A stretch of 38,303 nucleotides of DNA, taken from positions 1 through 38,303 of IMG/VR virus record IMGVR_UViG_3300032523_000021, one strand, 5' to 3'. This DNA comes from a virus. Position numbers and translations under genes: made by a program. Below, one piece after another: positions 6,290-13,558 of the stretch (its first letter is position 1; each line of letters begins with the position of its first letter). The notes under the pieces were generated by a model. It was given only the letters and a program-made list of their open reading frames with translations. It was not told where the DNA came from and made no database searches.

Positions 6290-7212
6290 ATTACACCGAA
6301 CTCAGTAGCGCTATTCAAGCGTATACAGAGAACACGGAGACAAACTTCGTGGCGGAGATTCCTGTCTTTGTGATGCAGACTGAGCAACGTATTTATAACT
6401 CGGTGCAGTTTCCTTCGATTCGCAAAAACGTAACAAGTACTGTTGCAATAAACACAAAGTATTTGGACTGCCCCCTTGACTTCTTAGCCGTGTATTCTAT
6501 GGCGGTTGTTGACAGTAATGGCAACTATGAATACTTGCTTAACAAAGACGTTAACTTTATTCGTCAATCGTACCCTAACCCAACAACAGATGTAGGTATT
6601 CCCAAGTACTACGCACTATTTGGCCCAACGGTATTAAATTCTGTAGTCTATGACGAACTCTCGTTTATATTAGGACCAACAGCCGACGCAAGTTACAGCG
6701 TTGAGCTGCACTATTACCACTACCCCGAGTCAATTGTGCAAAGCCCTGTTGCTACTCTTGGCGCAATTACTGGCGGTAGCGCATATACGGCGGGTACTTA
6801 CTTTAATGTGCCCTTGACTGGCGGTACAGGTAGCGGAGCGTTAGCAACAATTACTGTTTCTGGCGGTGCGGTAACAGCTGTAACTATCACAAATGGCGGT
6901 TTGCAATATACGGCTGGTGGGTCTTTGTCAGCCGCCGCTACAAATATTGGTGGGACAGGTTCTGGCTTTTCAGTGTTAATTAGTACTGTAACTAACTCTG
7001 ATGGAAGATCATGGCTGGGCGATAACTTTGACACGGTGTTGTTGTACGGCTCATTGGTTGAGGCTTACACCTACATGAAGGGCGAGGCCGACATGATGGC
7101 GTTATACAACGGTAAATATAAAGAAGCGCTTGCATTGGCCAAACGTCTTGGTGATGGTATGGAGCGTCAAGATGCTTACCGTTCTGGACAATTTAGACAG
7201 GCGGTGACCTGA
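6286..7212 (+). CDS. Neck/tail adaptor protein (putative) with inserted Gly-rich beta module
   Basis: This 308-residue protein has conserved-looking outer blocks: TEQRIYNSVQFPSIRKN, YLDCPLDFLAVYSMAVV, LSFILGPTADASYSVELHYY at the N side, and DNFDTVLLYGSLVEAYTYMK, YKEALALAKRLGDGMERQ at the C side. This fits the adaptor or tail-tubular type proteins of short-tailed phages. Residues about 157-235 form a separate module with GGSAYTAGTYFNVPLTGGTG, GSGALATITVSGGAVTAVTI and TNGGLQYTAGG. It is a Gly/Thr-rich beta repeat that I recall as an insert in various phage structural proteins. The role is inferred from position and pattern. Confidence 0.6.
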   Translation: MNYTELSSAIQAYTENTETNFVAEIPVFVMQTEQRIYNSVQFPSIRKNVTSTVAINTKYLDCPLDFLAVYSMAVVDSNGNYEYLLNKDVNFIRQSYPNPTTDVGIPKYYALFGPTVLNSVVYDELSFILGPTADASYSVELHYYHYPESIVQSPVATLGAITGGSAYTAGTYFNVPLTGGTGSGALATITVSGGAVTAVTITNGGLQYTAGGSLSAAATNIGGTGSGFSVLISTVTNSDGRSWLGDNFDTVLLYGSLVEAYTYMKGEADMMALYNGKYKEALALAKRLGDGMERQDAYRSGQFRQAVT

Positions 7213-7631
7213 TGGCTATTGCTCAAACCCAGACCACAAGTTTTAAGGCAGAGCTTTATCAAGGCATACATGACTTGACAACTGATGTTATTAAGATTGC
7301 TCTGTATACGGCTAGTGCAGATTTAAACGAAACAACAACGGCGTACAGCGCAGCTAATGAAGTAGCTAATACAGGCACTTACGTTGCTGGTGGGGCAACA
7401 TTAACACCCATTACGGTATCGTCTTCTGGATACACAGCTTTTGTAGGTTTTCCCAATATCTCATGGACGGGCGTTATTACGGCTCGTGGTGCTTTGATCT
7501 ATAACTCTAGTCAAGGTAACAAATCTATTGCCGTTTTAGACTTTGGTTCTGACAAAATATCTACTGTTACATTTACAATCACAATGCCAGCCAACACCGC
7601 TACGGCGGCTCTTATTAGGAGTTCAAATTGA
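7212..7631 (+). CDS. Virion structural protein, paralogue A
   Basis: This 139-residue protein contains SFKAELYQGIHDLTTDVIKI, ALYTASADLNETTTAYSA, GALIYNSSQGNKSIAVLDFG and ends TFTITMPANTATAALIR. The FKxELxxGxHDxxTDxIKIALYT...GALIYNSSxxN...LDFGS pattern is very common in phages of aquatic bacteria and is usually labelled virion structural or tail-associated. It shares layout and closing motif with the 7826 protein, so the two are paralogues. The start overlaps the upstream stop and follows a weak GGCGGTGACCTG context. Confidence 0.65.
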   Translation: MAIAQTQTTSFKAELYQGIHDLTTDVIKIALYTASADLNETTTAYSAANEVANTGTYVAGGATLTPITVSSSGYTAFVGFPNISWTGVITARGALIYNSSQGNKSIAVLDFGSDKISTVTFTITMPANTATAALIRSSN

Positions 7632-7816
7632 TTACCACAACCAAAGGTGATATGGACGAATCATTGCTTGAAAAGCGTGAAGGTTCATTAGATAATAACA
7701 ACGAAACAACCACATGGGTGGAGTATTGGTTGGATGGCGAGCTGGTGCATCGATCAGCCCATGTCGCCCTAAAGCAAGCACCCATCATTGCTGTTGAAGC
7801 AGCATCTTTTACATAA
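7628..7816 (+). CDS. 62-residue hypothetical protein with TTG start
   Basis: The start is chosen as TTG at 7628 because AGGAG (7617-7621) lies six bases before it. The next ATG (7652) has no such site and would remove the ITTTKGDMDESL start. The protein is acidic and contains DESLLEKREGSLDNNNETTT and WVEYWLDGELVHRSAHVALK. I recall this WxEYxxxGELVHRSxHVxLK pattern from small phage proteins next to virion structural genes. It overlaps the upstream stop by 4 bases and sits between two paralogous structural genes. Function unknown. Confidence 0.55.
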   Translation: MITTTKGDMDESLLEKREGSLDNNNETTTWVEYWLDGELVHRSAHVALKQAPIIAVEAASFT

Positions 7817-7825
7817 GGAAACATC

Positions 7826-8311
7826 ATGGCAAATACTCAAGCAATGTGTACTTCGTTCCTAGGCGAAATTCTCACTGCAACACACAATTTTGGAACTGCT
7901 CCTGTTCGCGCAGTTACAACTCCCGACGTTTTTAAAGCGGCTCTGTATTTAACTTCTGCTACGGTAAACGCGAGTACTACAGCGTACAGCGCTACTAGTG
8001 AAGTGTCGGGTACTGGTTATACCGCTGGTGGTGTGACAATTACAGGTTCACCTGCATGGAATGCTCCAACTGCTACTAATACCTCTACAACCGCTGGCAC
8101 TGCATTTACAACGCCTACGGCTTCAATTACATACACAACCGTAACTTTGGGAACGGCGTTTGACTCAGTGTTGATTTATAACTCTACTCAGAGTAATAAG
8201 GCTGTTAGCGTACACACCTTTGGTTCTCAAACAATTACCGCTGGTACATTTACATTGACTATGCCTGCCAATACCACTGCTGCTGCGTTGTTGCGTATCG
8301 CTACAACCTGA
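7826..8311 (+). CDS. Virion structural protein, paralogue B
   Basis: This 161-residue protein has the same layout as the 7212 protein: an FKAALYLTSATVNASTTAYS block, SVLIYNSTQSNKAVSVHTFG near the end, and a closing TFTLTMPANTTAAALLRIA. An N-terminal extension (TQAMCTSFLGEILTATHNFG) and a Thr-rich middle (TNTSTTAGTAFTTPTASITY) set it apart. The start follows TAAGGAAACATC, a good ribosome-binding site. The pair likely arose by duplication and may form different layers or rings of the tail or capsid surface. Confidence 0.6.
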   Translation: MANTQAMCTSFLGEILTATHNFGTAPVRAVTTPDVFKAALYLTSATVNASTTAYSATSEVSGTGYTAGGVTITGSPAWNAPTATNTSTTAGTAFTTPTASITYTTVTLGTAFDSVLIYNSTQSNKAVSVHTFGSQTITAGTFTLTMPANTTAAALLRIATT

Positions 8312-8320
8312 AAGTAGTGT

Positions 8321-9127
8321 ATGGCTCTCGGGTGGGGCGATAATGCGTGGGGTGACTATGGTTGGGGCGGCGCAATTCCTGTTACAGGTAATGAAGCTGT
8401 TTCAACTATTGGCGCGGTCACGTCCATCGTTTCTGTAACAATTACGGGTGTAAACGCTTCAGGAGCAGTTGGTACAGTTGTTCAAAGTCAATCAATCTCT
8501 AAGATTGGTAATTTAGCAACTGCGTTGGCTGGCACGGTTGAGGCTTCTGTTACGGTTGCTTTGACAGGTGTTAGTGCAGTTGGTTTAATTGGATCTAGCT
8601 GGGGCCAAGGAGCTTGGGGCGATAATCCATGGGGCGGCTCTAGTTTAGGTTTTGCTGAAGAATACAGCAGTGCAGGTGTTAATGCTGTTGGCGCTGTAGG
8701 TAGCGTCACTGTTGCTGAACGTTTTATTGCTATAACAGGTGTTAGCGCTTCTGGCGTAGCAGGTACAGTAGCTGGTTTATACGCTATGGAGTTAACAGGC
8801 GTTGGAAGTGTAGGCAATGTAGGTACAGTTGGAGTTGCAAATACTCTTGGTTTAACTGGCAATGAGGCTTTTGGTCAAGTAAACCAGATTATTGTGCCGC
8901 TAAACTCCAACCAAGCGTTGGCTTCTGTTGGGACTGTAGCCCATGTGATAACTGTAGAATTGACTGGCGTATCCGCTTCAAGCGCTATAGGGACTATGGG
9001 AGTGATCAGGACACATAGTTTGACAGGTAATTTGGCAAGAGGCAGTGCTGGAAATTTGGTAGCTGTTTACTGGAAATTAATTGATGACAACCAGTCAACA
9101 ATTTGGCAAAATATAAACACTTCGTAA
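8321..9127 (+). CDS. Repeat-rich virion or tail protein (20-residue repeats)
   Basis: This 268-residue protein opens with a Trp/Gly motif GWGDNAWGDYGWGG, echoed near residues 90-101 as SSWGQGAWGDNPWGGSSLG. Most of the rest is a degenerate 20-residue tandem repeat with core TGVxASGAVGTV, for example ITGVNASGAVGTV, LTGVSAVGLIG, ITGVSASGVAGTV, LTGVGSVGNVGTV and LTGVSASSAIGTM. Such short regular repeats suggest a beta-solenoid or stacked beta-strand fibre. The last 20 residues (YWKLIDDNQSTIWQNINTS) differ and may be a cap. The ribosome-binding site is weak. A fibre or surface-repeat role is inferred. Confidence 0.6.
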   Translation: MALGWGDNAWGDYGWGGAIPVTGNEAVSTIGAVTSIVSVTITGVNASGAVGTVVQSQSISKIGNLATALAGTVEASVTVALTGVSAVGLIGSSWGQGAWGDNPWGGSSLGFAEEYSSAGVNAVGAVGSVTVAERFIAITGVSASGVAGTVAGLYAMELTGVGSVGNVGTVGVANTLGLTGNEAFGQVNQIIVPLNSNQALASVGTVAHVITVELTGVSASSAIGTMGVIRTHSLTGNLARGSAGNLVAVYWKLIDDNQSTIWQNINTS

Positions 9128-9136
9128 GGAACGAAC

Positions 9137-10015
9137 ATGGCAGCGACAACAACTCTTTTGGGCTTAGTTACCCCCACACAGGGAACGCTCTCTGGTACGT
9201 GGGGCGACACAGTCAACTACGGTATTTCTGACTACCTTGATATTGCCATTGCGGGTACATTATCTTTTGCGGGTGATGGCGCTATTACTTTGGCAAATAC
9301 CACGGGTAGCTCGTCAGGAAACGCAATAGTTTCTACCACAGCTCAGTACATGGTGATTCGTATCACCGGCACACAAACTGTTACCAAAGTTATCACAGGC
9401 CCAAGCTACAGCAAGCTGTACATGGTAGATCACGCAGGCGCTACCAGCGCGGTAACCTTTAAAGCTTCCGGTCAATCCGGTGTGTCGATTGCTGTAGGTG
9501 AAAAAGCGTTTGTCTATTACAACGGCACAGATTATGTCAAAGTTTCTAGTATTGGTGCGACGGGTATTCTTGGCCCCGCTGGTGGCGGCACAGGCGTAGC
9601 AAACAATGCAGCCAGCACGCTGGCTATCTCGGGAGCTTTTGCAACTACGTTAACTGTTACTGGCACTACAGGTGTTACGTTGCCAACTTCTGGTTCATTG
9701 GGCTACCTCAATATACCGCAGTCTGGCTCCGCTAAAACTACTAGCTACACACTTGCTGTAGGTGATATTGGTGAATTTATTGAAGTTGGTGCAAGCGGAT
9801 CAATTGTAGTTCCTAACTCAACTTTTGCTGCTGGTGATGCGGTTGTTATTTTTAACAACACTTCGGGCGCAATTACACTAACCATGTCAATTACCACTGC
9901 GTATATTGGCGGCACTGATGCGGATGTAGCAACTATTTCTTTAGCAACACGCGGCCTTTGCAATGTGTTGTTTATTTCTGGTACTGTTTGTGTTGTGACA
10001 GGAAACGTATCGTGA
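9137..10015 (+). CDS. Tail fibre-like protein
   Basis: This 292-residue protein starts with TLLGLVTPTQGTLSGTWGDT and VNYGISDYLDIAIAGT, a pattern I recall at the start of many phage fibre or structural proteins (TPxxGxLSGTWGxxVN). The central part has KASGQSGVSIAVGEKAFVYY and a Gly-rich hinge ILGPAGGGTGVANNA. The C-terminal 90 residues are beta-rich and end in TISLATRGLCNVLFISGT and VVTGNVS. It starts after TAAGGAACGAAC and its stop overlaps the next GTG start. Likely part of the host-recognition apparatus; the receptor is unknown. Confidence 0.6.
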   Translation: MAATTTLLGLVTPTQGTLSGTWGDTVNYGISDYLDIAIAGTLSFAGDGAITLANTTGSSSGNAIVSTTAQYMVIRITGTQTVTKVITGPSYSKLYMVDHAGATSAVTFKASGQSGVSIAVGEKAFVYYNGTDYVKVSSIGATGILGPAGGGTGVANNAASTLAISGAFATTLTVTGTTGVTLPTSGSLGYLNIPQSGSAKTTSYTLAVGDIGEFIEVGASGSIVVPNSTFAAGDAVVIFNNTSGAITLTMSITTAYIGGTDADVATISLATRGLCNVLFISGTVCVVTGNVS

Positions 10016-11505
10016 GCGGGATACTGCTTGCTTCTGTTGGGAACAGCTACGGCGCTGCTCCAGTTAACACTGTGGCTCCGGCGGTCACAGGTACAGCTAC
10101 CGTTGGTCAAACTCTTTCAACAACTGACGGTACATGGACAGGCGCACCAGCGCCTACATTTGCATATCAATGGCAACGTTCAGCCGTAAATATTGGCGGC
10201 GCAACTTCTAGCACGTATGTACTTGTTGCAGCAGACTACGCCAATACAATTCGTTGCGTGGTCACGGCAACCAATACACTCGCACCTTCTGGTGTTTCAG
10301 CTAATTCCAACTCTACAGCTTCTGTGGCGGGTAATGCCCCTGCCAATACTGTTGCGCCAGCCGTTACAGGTACAGCAACTGTTGGACAAACTTTAAGCTC
10401 CACCACAGGTACATGGACAGGAGTACCAACACCAACATTTACGTTTCAGTGGCAACGTTCAGCCTCAAATATCGGAGGCGCAACTTCTAGTACTTATGTG
10501 CTGGTTGACGCTGACGCTGCTAATACGATTCGTTGTGTGGTGACTGCGACTAACGCCGTATCTGCCGTAAGTGCAAACTCAAATTCAACAGCTTCTGTAG
10601 CGGCTACAGTTCCCGGCGCACCAACAATTGGCACGGCTACACAAACAGGTGCAACCACAGCAACTGTGGTGTTTACGCAACCATCAAGCAATGGCGGCGC
10701 TACGATTACGTCATACACAGCAACATCTTCGCCCGGCGGCGGTACAGGCACATTGAGTCAAGCAGGTTCTGGAACAATTAACGTGACTGGGCTTTCAGGT
10801 GGAACCTCATACACGTTTACTGTAACTGCAACAAACTCCGCTGGAACAAGCGCTGCAAGTGGAGCAAGTAACTCAATTACTACACCGCTTGCTATTGGTC
10901 AAGCTCTTGGTGGAGGATTTTATGCGGGGCAAATATCTACATCTGCTAATGGGGTAGCAACACATAATTTAATTGTTTCAAATACTGTTACCGGACAGGC
11001 GTATGGACAGGCGTGGGGAATATACGGAAATACTACAGGAGCTGTCAGTCCTATCAATGGCGCAGCAAATACAACGATACTAGCTGGATTAGGAGCAGCA
11101 TATGTCGCCGCTACTTTTTGTGAAAATTTATCGTCTGGGGGTTTTACAGACTGGTATTTACCTGCTCCAAAAGAACTTAATACTATTTACTATTTTTTAA
11201 AACCCGGCACACAATTAAATGCTCTTGGTTATGGAGCAAATATTTATGCAGTGTTGCCACAACCTATCAATACAAACAATACTGCCGTAGACCCCGCGCA
11301 AACGTCGGCTACAAACTTTAGAACTGGGGCGTCAAGTCAAGAATTTCTCCTAACCGGCGGTTACTCGGGTGCGTACTGGACTAGCTCAGACAATGGCAGC
11401 GCATTAGGGGCAGACTGCGGGGGTTTTGTAGATGGTCAGCCAATTGGTTTGCCAAAGAACTATCCGCTGGTATTTACTCGCGCTATAAGAAAGGTGGCGG
11501 TATGA
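10012..11505 (+). CDS. Tail/adhesin protein: two Ig-like domains, FnIII and DUF1566-like C-terminal domain
   Basis: The start is taken as GTG at 10012, eight bases after AGGA, overlapping the upstream TGA, instead of an ATG at 9958 buried in the previous gene. The protein has 497 residues. Two Ig-like repeats (about 16-107 and 108-197) share NTVAPAVTGTATVGQTLS, YQWQRSA or FQWQRSA, and NTIRCVVTATN. A fibronectin type III-like domain follows (about 198-293, GAPTIGTATQTGATTATVVF and SYTFTVTATNSAGTS). The C-terminal 190 residues have GGFTDWYLPAPKELNTIYYF and AYWTSSDNGS, as in DUF1566-type C-type-lectin-like domains, and end RAIRKVAV. This is a plausible receptor-binding protein. Confidence 0.7.
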   Translation: MSGILLASVGNSYGAAPVNTVAPAVTGTATVGQTLSTTDGTWTGAPAPTFAYQWQRSAVNIGGATSSTYVLVAADYANTIRCVVTATNTLAPSGVSANSNSTASVAGNAPANTVAPAVTGTATVGQTLSSTTGTWTGVPTPTFTFQWQRSASNIGGATSSTYVLVDADAANTIRCVVTATNAVSAVSANSNSTASVAATVPGAPTIGTATQTGATTATVVFTQPSSNGGATITSYTATSSPGGGTGTLSQAGSGTINVTGLSGGTSYTFTVTATNSAGTSAASGASNSITTPLAIGQALGGGFYAGQISTSANGVATHNLIVSNTVTGQAYGQAWGIYGNTTGAVSPINGAANTTILAGLGAAYVAATFCENLSSGGFTDWYLPAPKELNTIYYFLKPGTQLNALGYGANIYAVLPQPINTNNTAVDPAQTSATNFRTGASSQEFLLTGGYSGAYWTSSDNGSALGADCGGFVDGQPIGLPKNYPLVFTRAIRKVAV

Positions 11506-11933
11506 TCTATTTATCAATTACTCAAATTGATGCGGTTACGGGTATCCTTTGCACAGTAGAGCCAATGCGAACTGGGCCAGCATACCCACAGATTAAAAAC
11601 TGCAATATGATTTGGTGCAACAAGTCAACTTGGCCTATAGCTACAACCCCCGAGGGTATCCTTACACGAGCTCCATTGTTCTTTGGCACTTGCGATGATG
11701 ACTCAATTATCAACATTCCCGGCGTTATAGCAACTTATACGGCTGAAGAGTACCAAACATTAAAAACGGCAGAATATCAAGCTCGTAAACCATATCCAAG
11801 TTGGGTTGGTAATGAAGAAACAATGACTTGGGCCGCTCCCGTGCTTACACCAACCGATAATGAACATTGGTATTACTGGGATGAGCCGAGTCTTTCTTGG
11901 ATTGGTAAAACAAAAGTGGAGCATTTACCATAA
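11502..11933 (+). CDS. Tail-associated accessory protein (putative)
   Basis: This 143-residue protein overlaps the adhesin gene as ATGA. It has MIYLSITQIDAVTGILCT and a C-terminal part with YQARKPYPSWVGNEETMTW and HWYYWDEPSLSWI. The YPSWVxNxxTxxWxxP...YxWDExxxxW layout is one I recall from proteins next to phage tail fibres and resembles the Trp-rich tails of fibre-assembly chaperones. It could be a fibre chaperone or a minor tail component. Its final codons CCA TAA coincide with the probable start of the cupin gene. Confidence 0.5.
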   Translation: MIYLSITQIDAVTGILCTVEPMRTGPAYPQIKNCNMIWCNKSTWPIATTPEGILTRAPLFFGTCDDDSIINIPGVIATYTAEEYQTLKTAEYQARKPYPSWVGNEETMTWAAPVLTPTDNEHWYYWDEPSLSWIGKTKVEHLP

Positions 11934-12304
11934 AAACTTTTGAACTTGGTTACTTTGGCAACATATGGGTCAGGCAAAATGTGCTTGAATTAACAGGTGA
12001 GGCGCATGATGGTCACGAGCATAAGTTTGACCATGTGACTTTATTGGTATCGGGTAAGGTAAGCGTTGAATTGGCTGGTAGTGATGCCAAAGAATTTACA
12101 GCGCCTACATTTATTGTTATTAGAAAAGAACACAAACACAAGATAACTGCGCTGATAGACGGTACGGTTTATTACTGCGTTTTTGCGCTTCGAGATTTGA
12201 ATGGTGAAGTGATGGAAATATTTGGCCCACAGCACGATCCTGAATCATCAGGCGGCAGAAACGAAGGCTACTGGGAAAACATTAAAAAGCTAGAGAGCAC
12301 TTAA
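11930..12304 (+). CDS. Cupin-fold protein, probable non-AUG (ATA) start
   Basis: The frame has no ATG, GTG or TTG between the in-frame stop at 11906 and a GTG at 11981. The segment KTFELGYFGNIWVRQNVLEL encoded before and at that GTG looks like genuine cupin sequence. ATA at 11930 lies eight bases after GTGGAG and overlaps the upstream TAA as ATAA, which would be ATGA if one G had become A. From there the protein has 124 residues; from GTG 11981 it has 107. Cupin features are GEAHDGHEHKFDHVTLLVSG (His metal ligands), TFIVIRKEHKHKIT and YYCVFALRD. The ligand or reaction is unknown. The start is uncertain, the family fairly sure. Confidence 0.6.
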   Translation: MKTFELGYFGNIWVRQNVLELTGEAHDGHEHKFDHVTLLVSGKVSVELAGSDAKEFTAPTFIVIRKEHKHKITALIDGTVYYCVFALRDLNGEVMEIFGPQHDPESSGGRNEGYWENIKKLEST

Positions 12305-12305
12305 C

Positions 12306-12401
12306 ATGTGGGACTGGGCCGAGGCAATCATTGCGGCGGCCTGTATAGCGGCCTTCGTGATCTTTGGCACGTACATGATTGCATGGGGCGGGACATGGTA
12401 A
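12306..12401 (+). CDS. 31-residue single-pass membrane peptide
   Basis: ATG 12306 to TAA 12401 encodes MWDWAEAIIAAACIAAFVIF plus GTYMIAWGGTW. Residues about 7-27 form one strongly hydrophobic helix. It starts 1 base after the cupin stop and ends just before the next ATG, so it is read as a coupled unit. I recall very similar tiny proteins upstream of lysis genes in freshwater phages. A membrane role in lysis (holin helper or antiholin) is plausible but unproven. The ribosome-binding site is weak, so translational coupling is likely. Confidence 0.5.
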   Translation: MWDWAEAIIAAACIAAFVIFGTYMIAWGGTW

Positions 12402-12557
12402 ATGCGCTGTCTTTTGATGCTCTTTTTGGTGTTTCTACCGGGAGCATCCACCCAAGACAGGAAGACTGAGTACCGCTGTGTGCGGTGGGCGTGGACGGGT
12501 GATGTTTATAACCGCAAAGTAGTATGCCTTGAGTGGCAAAAGGTTGAACGGAAATGA
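12402..12557 (+). CDS. 51-residue secreted small protein
   Basis: ATG 12402 directly follows the previous TAA and the frame ends at TGA 12557, overlapping the next ATG. The N-terminal RCLLMLFLVFLPGAST stretch is a signal peptide with a likely cleavage near Ala-Ser-Thr; there is no lipobox. The mature part (TEYRCVRWAWTGDVYNRKVV then CLEWQKVERK) is basic and has two cysteines that could form a disulfide in the periplasm. Place and export signal fit a lysis-related periplasmic factor, but it does not match Rz1. Function unknown. Confidence 0.5.
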   Translation: MRCLLMLFLVFLPGASTQDRKTEYRCVRWAWTGDVYNRKVVCLEWQKVERK

Positions 12558-13051
12558 TTGATCCTCTAACAGCCCTAGCAGGTTTGACAAGCGCCATATC
12601 GCTTGTTAAGAAAGCGGCAAAGGTGGCAAACGACCTAGGTGGCCTAGGCGTGATGGTTGCGCGTATGTTTGACGCTAAGAGCGTTGCGACCAAAGCGATG
12701 GTTGATGCAAAGCGGTCAGGCAACAAGTCTAACTTTGCGCTGGCAATGCAGATAGAAAATGCGCTGATGCAGACCGCCAAGCTGGAGGCTCAGTTGCAAC
12801 TCTTGTATATGCAGACAGGAAATATTGACGTTTGGAATAAGATCAAAGCACGAGCGGCTGAGATGGATGCCGAAGATGCCTACCTTGCTAAACAGTCAAA
12901 AGCAGAGGATAAGAAGCGTAAAGCCAAAGCGCAGAGTGAGGCTGAACTGGCGGCTGGGATTACAGCGGTTGCTTTTTTGTTGATGATGCTGGCTTTTGGT
13001 TTGTATGAGTTGATGGAGTTTTGTCAGCAAACAAAGAGATGTGGCAGGTAA
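12554..13051 (+). CDS. Membrane-anchored protein of the lysis region
   Basis: This 165-residue protein has an N-terminal amphipathic part (DPLTALAGLTSAISLVKKAA), a long helical and charged middle (about residues 60-130, with AMQIENALMQTAKLEAQLQL) likely to form a coiled coil, and a C-terminal membrane helix at about 133-155 (GITAVAFLLMMLAFGLYELM). The M-I/M-DP-x-TALA start and this layout are ones I recall in small phage membrane proteins of unknown role near holins. It could be an inner-membrane spanin-like protein turned the other way, or a virion protein. It overlaps the upstream stop as ATGA. Confidence 0.5.
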   Translation: MIDPLTALAGLTSAISLVKKAAKVANDLGGLGVMVARMFDAKSVATKAMVDAKRSGNKSNFALAMQIENALMQTAKLEAQLQLLYMQTGNIDVWNKIKARAAEMDAEDAYLAKQSKAEDKKRKAKAQSEAELAAGITAVAFLLMMLAFGLYELMEFCQQTKRCGR

Positions 13052-13063
13052 CTAGGAGTAACT

Positions 13064-13558
13064 ATGTTTGAATTACTTGGCGGTGGTGTTATAGGTTCAG
13101 TGCTTGGCGGCGTGTTCAGGCTTGCCCCTGAAGTTTTAAAATATTTTGACAAGAAGAATGAGCGTTTACACGAGCTTAGTATGTTTGCTCGGCAGTGCGA
13201 ACTAGAGACATTGCGCGGTCAGCAGAAGTTGGCTGAGATTGGCGCACAACGTGAAGCCGCTATTGACGTAGGCGTAATGGATGCGTTTCAGTCTGCCATA
13301 GAACAACAAGCCACAATGGTCAAAGCCGCTGGTGGTTGGGCGGCTAGTCTGTCTGCTTCTGTCAGGCCAGTCGTAACTTACTGGGTTCTGTTTGTATGGA
13401 GCTTTATCCACGTATGGTTTGCATGGAACGCATGGATTACTGGCGCTCCTCCCGTGGAAGTGTTCAAGATAATGATGTCGCCTGACTTCTCAGCACTGCT
13501 GGCTGGGACAATAAATTTCTGGTTCCTTGACCGTACATTGGCTAAGCGTGGGCTATGA
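13064..13558 (+). CDS. Holin-type protein (three-TM, GTA-holin-like)
   Basis: This 164-residue protein has an N-terminal Gly-rich hydrophobic segment (GGGVIGSVLGGVFRLAPEVL), a charged helical middle (LHELSMFARQCELETLRGQQ), and two C-terminal hydrophobic helices (VTYWVLFVWSFIHVWFAW, FSALLAGTINFWFLDRTLA). The SVRPVVTY motif before the first C-terminal helix fits the family of three-TM holins (PF11351 type) as I recall it. It lies right before and overlaps the endolysin gene, supporting a pore-forming role that lets the endolysin reach the cell wall. The ribosome-binding site is TAGGAGTAACT. Confidence 0.65.
   Translation: MFELLGGGVIGSVLGGVFRLAPEVLKYFDKKNERLHELSMFARQCELETLRGQQKLAEIGAQREAAIDVGVMDAFQSAIEQQATMVKAAGGWAASLSASVRPVVTYWVLFVWSFIHVWFAWNAWITGAPPVEVFKIMMSPDFSALLAGTINFWFLDRTLAKRGL

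Noticed and set aside
10012-11505. Diversity-generating retroelement
   Set aside because: No reverse transcriptase or second copy of the C-terminal coding stretch is visible in the window.
12328-12780. Minus-strand frame of 150 codons
   Set aside because: Shadow of the 12306-12557 and 12554 genes, which have coupled starts and hydrophobic or helical patterns expected of real proteins.
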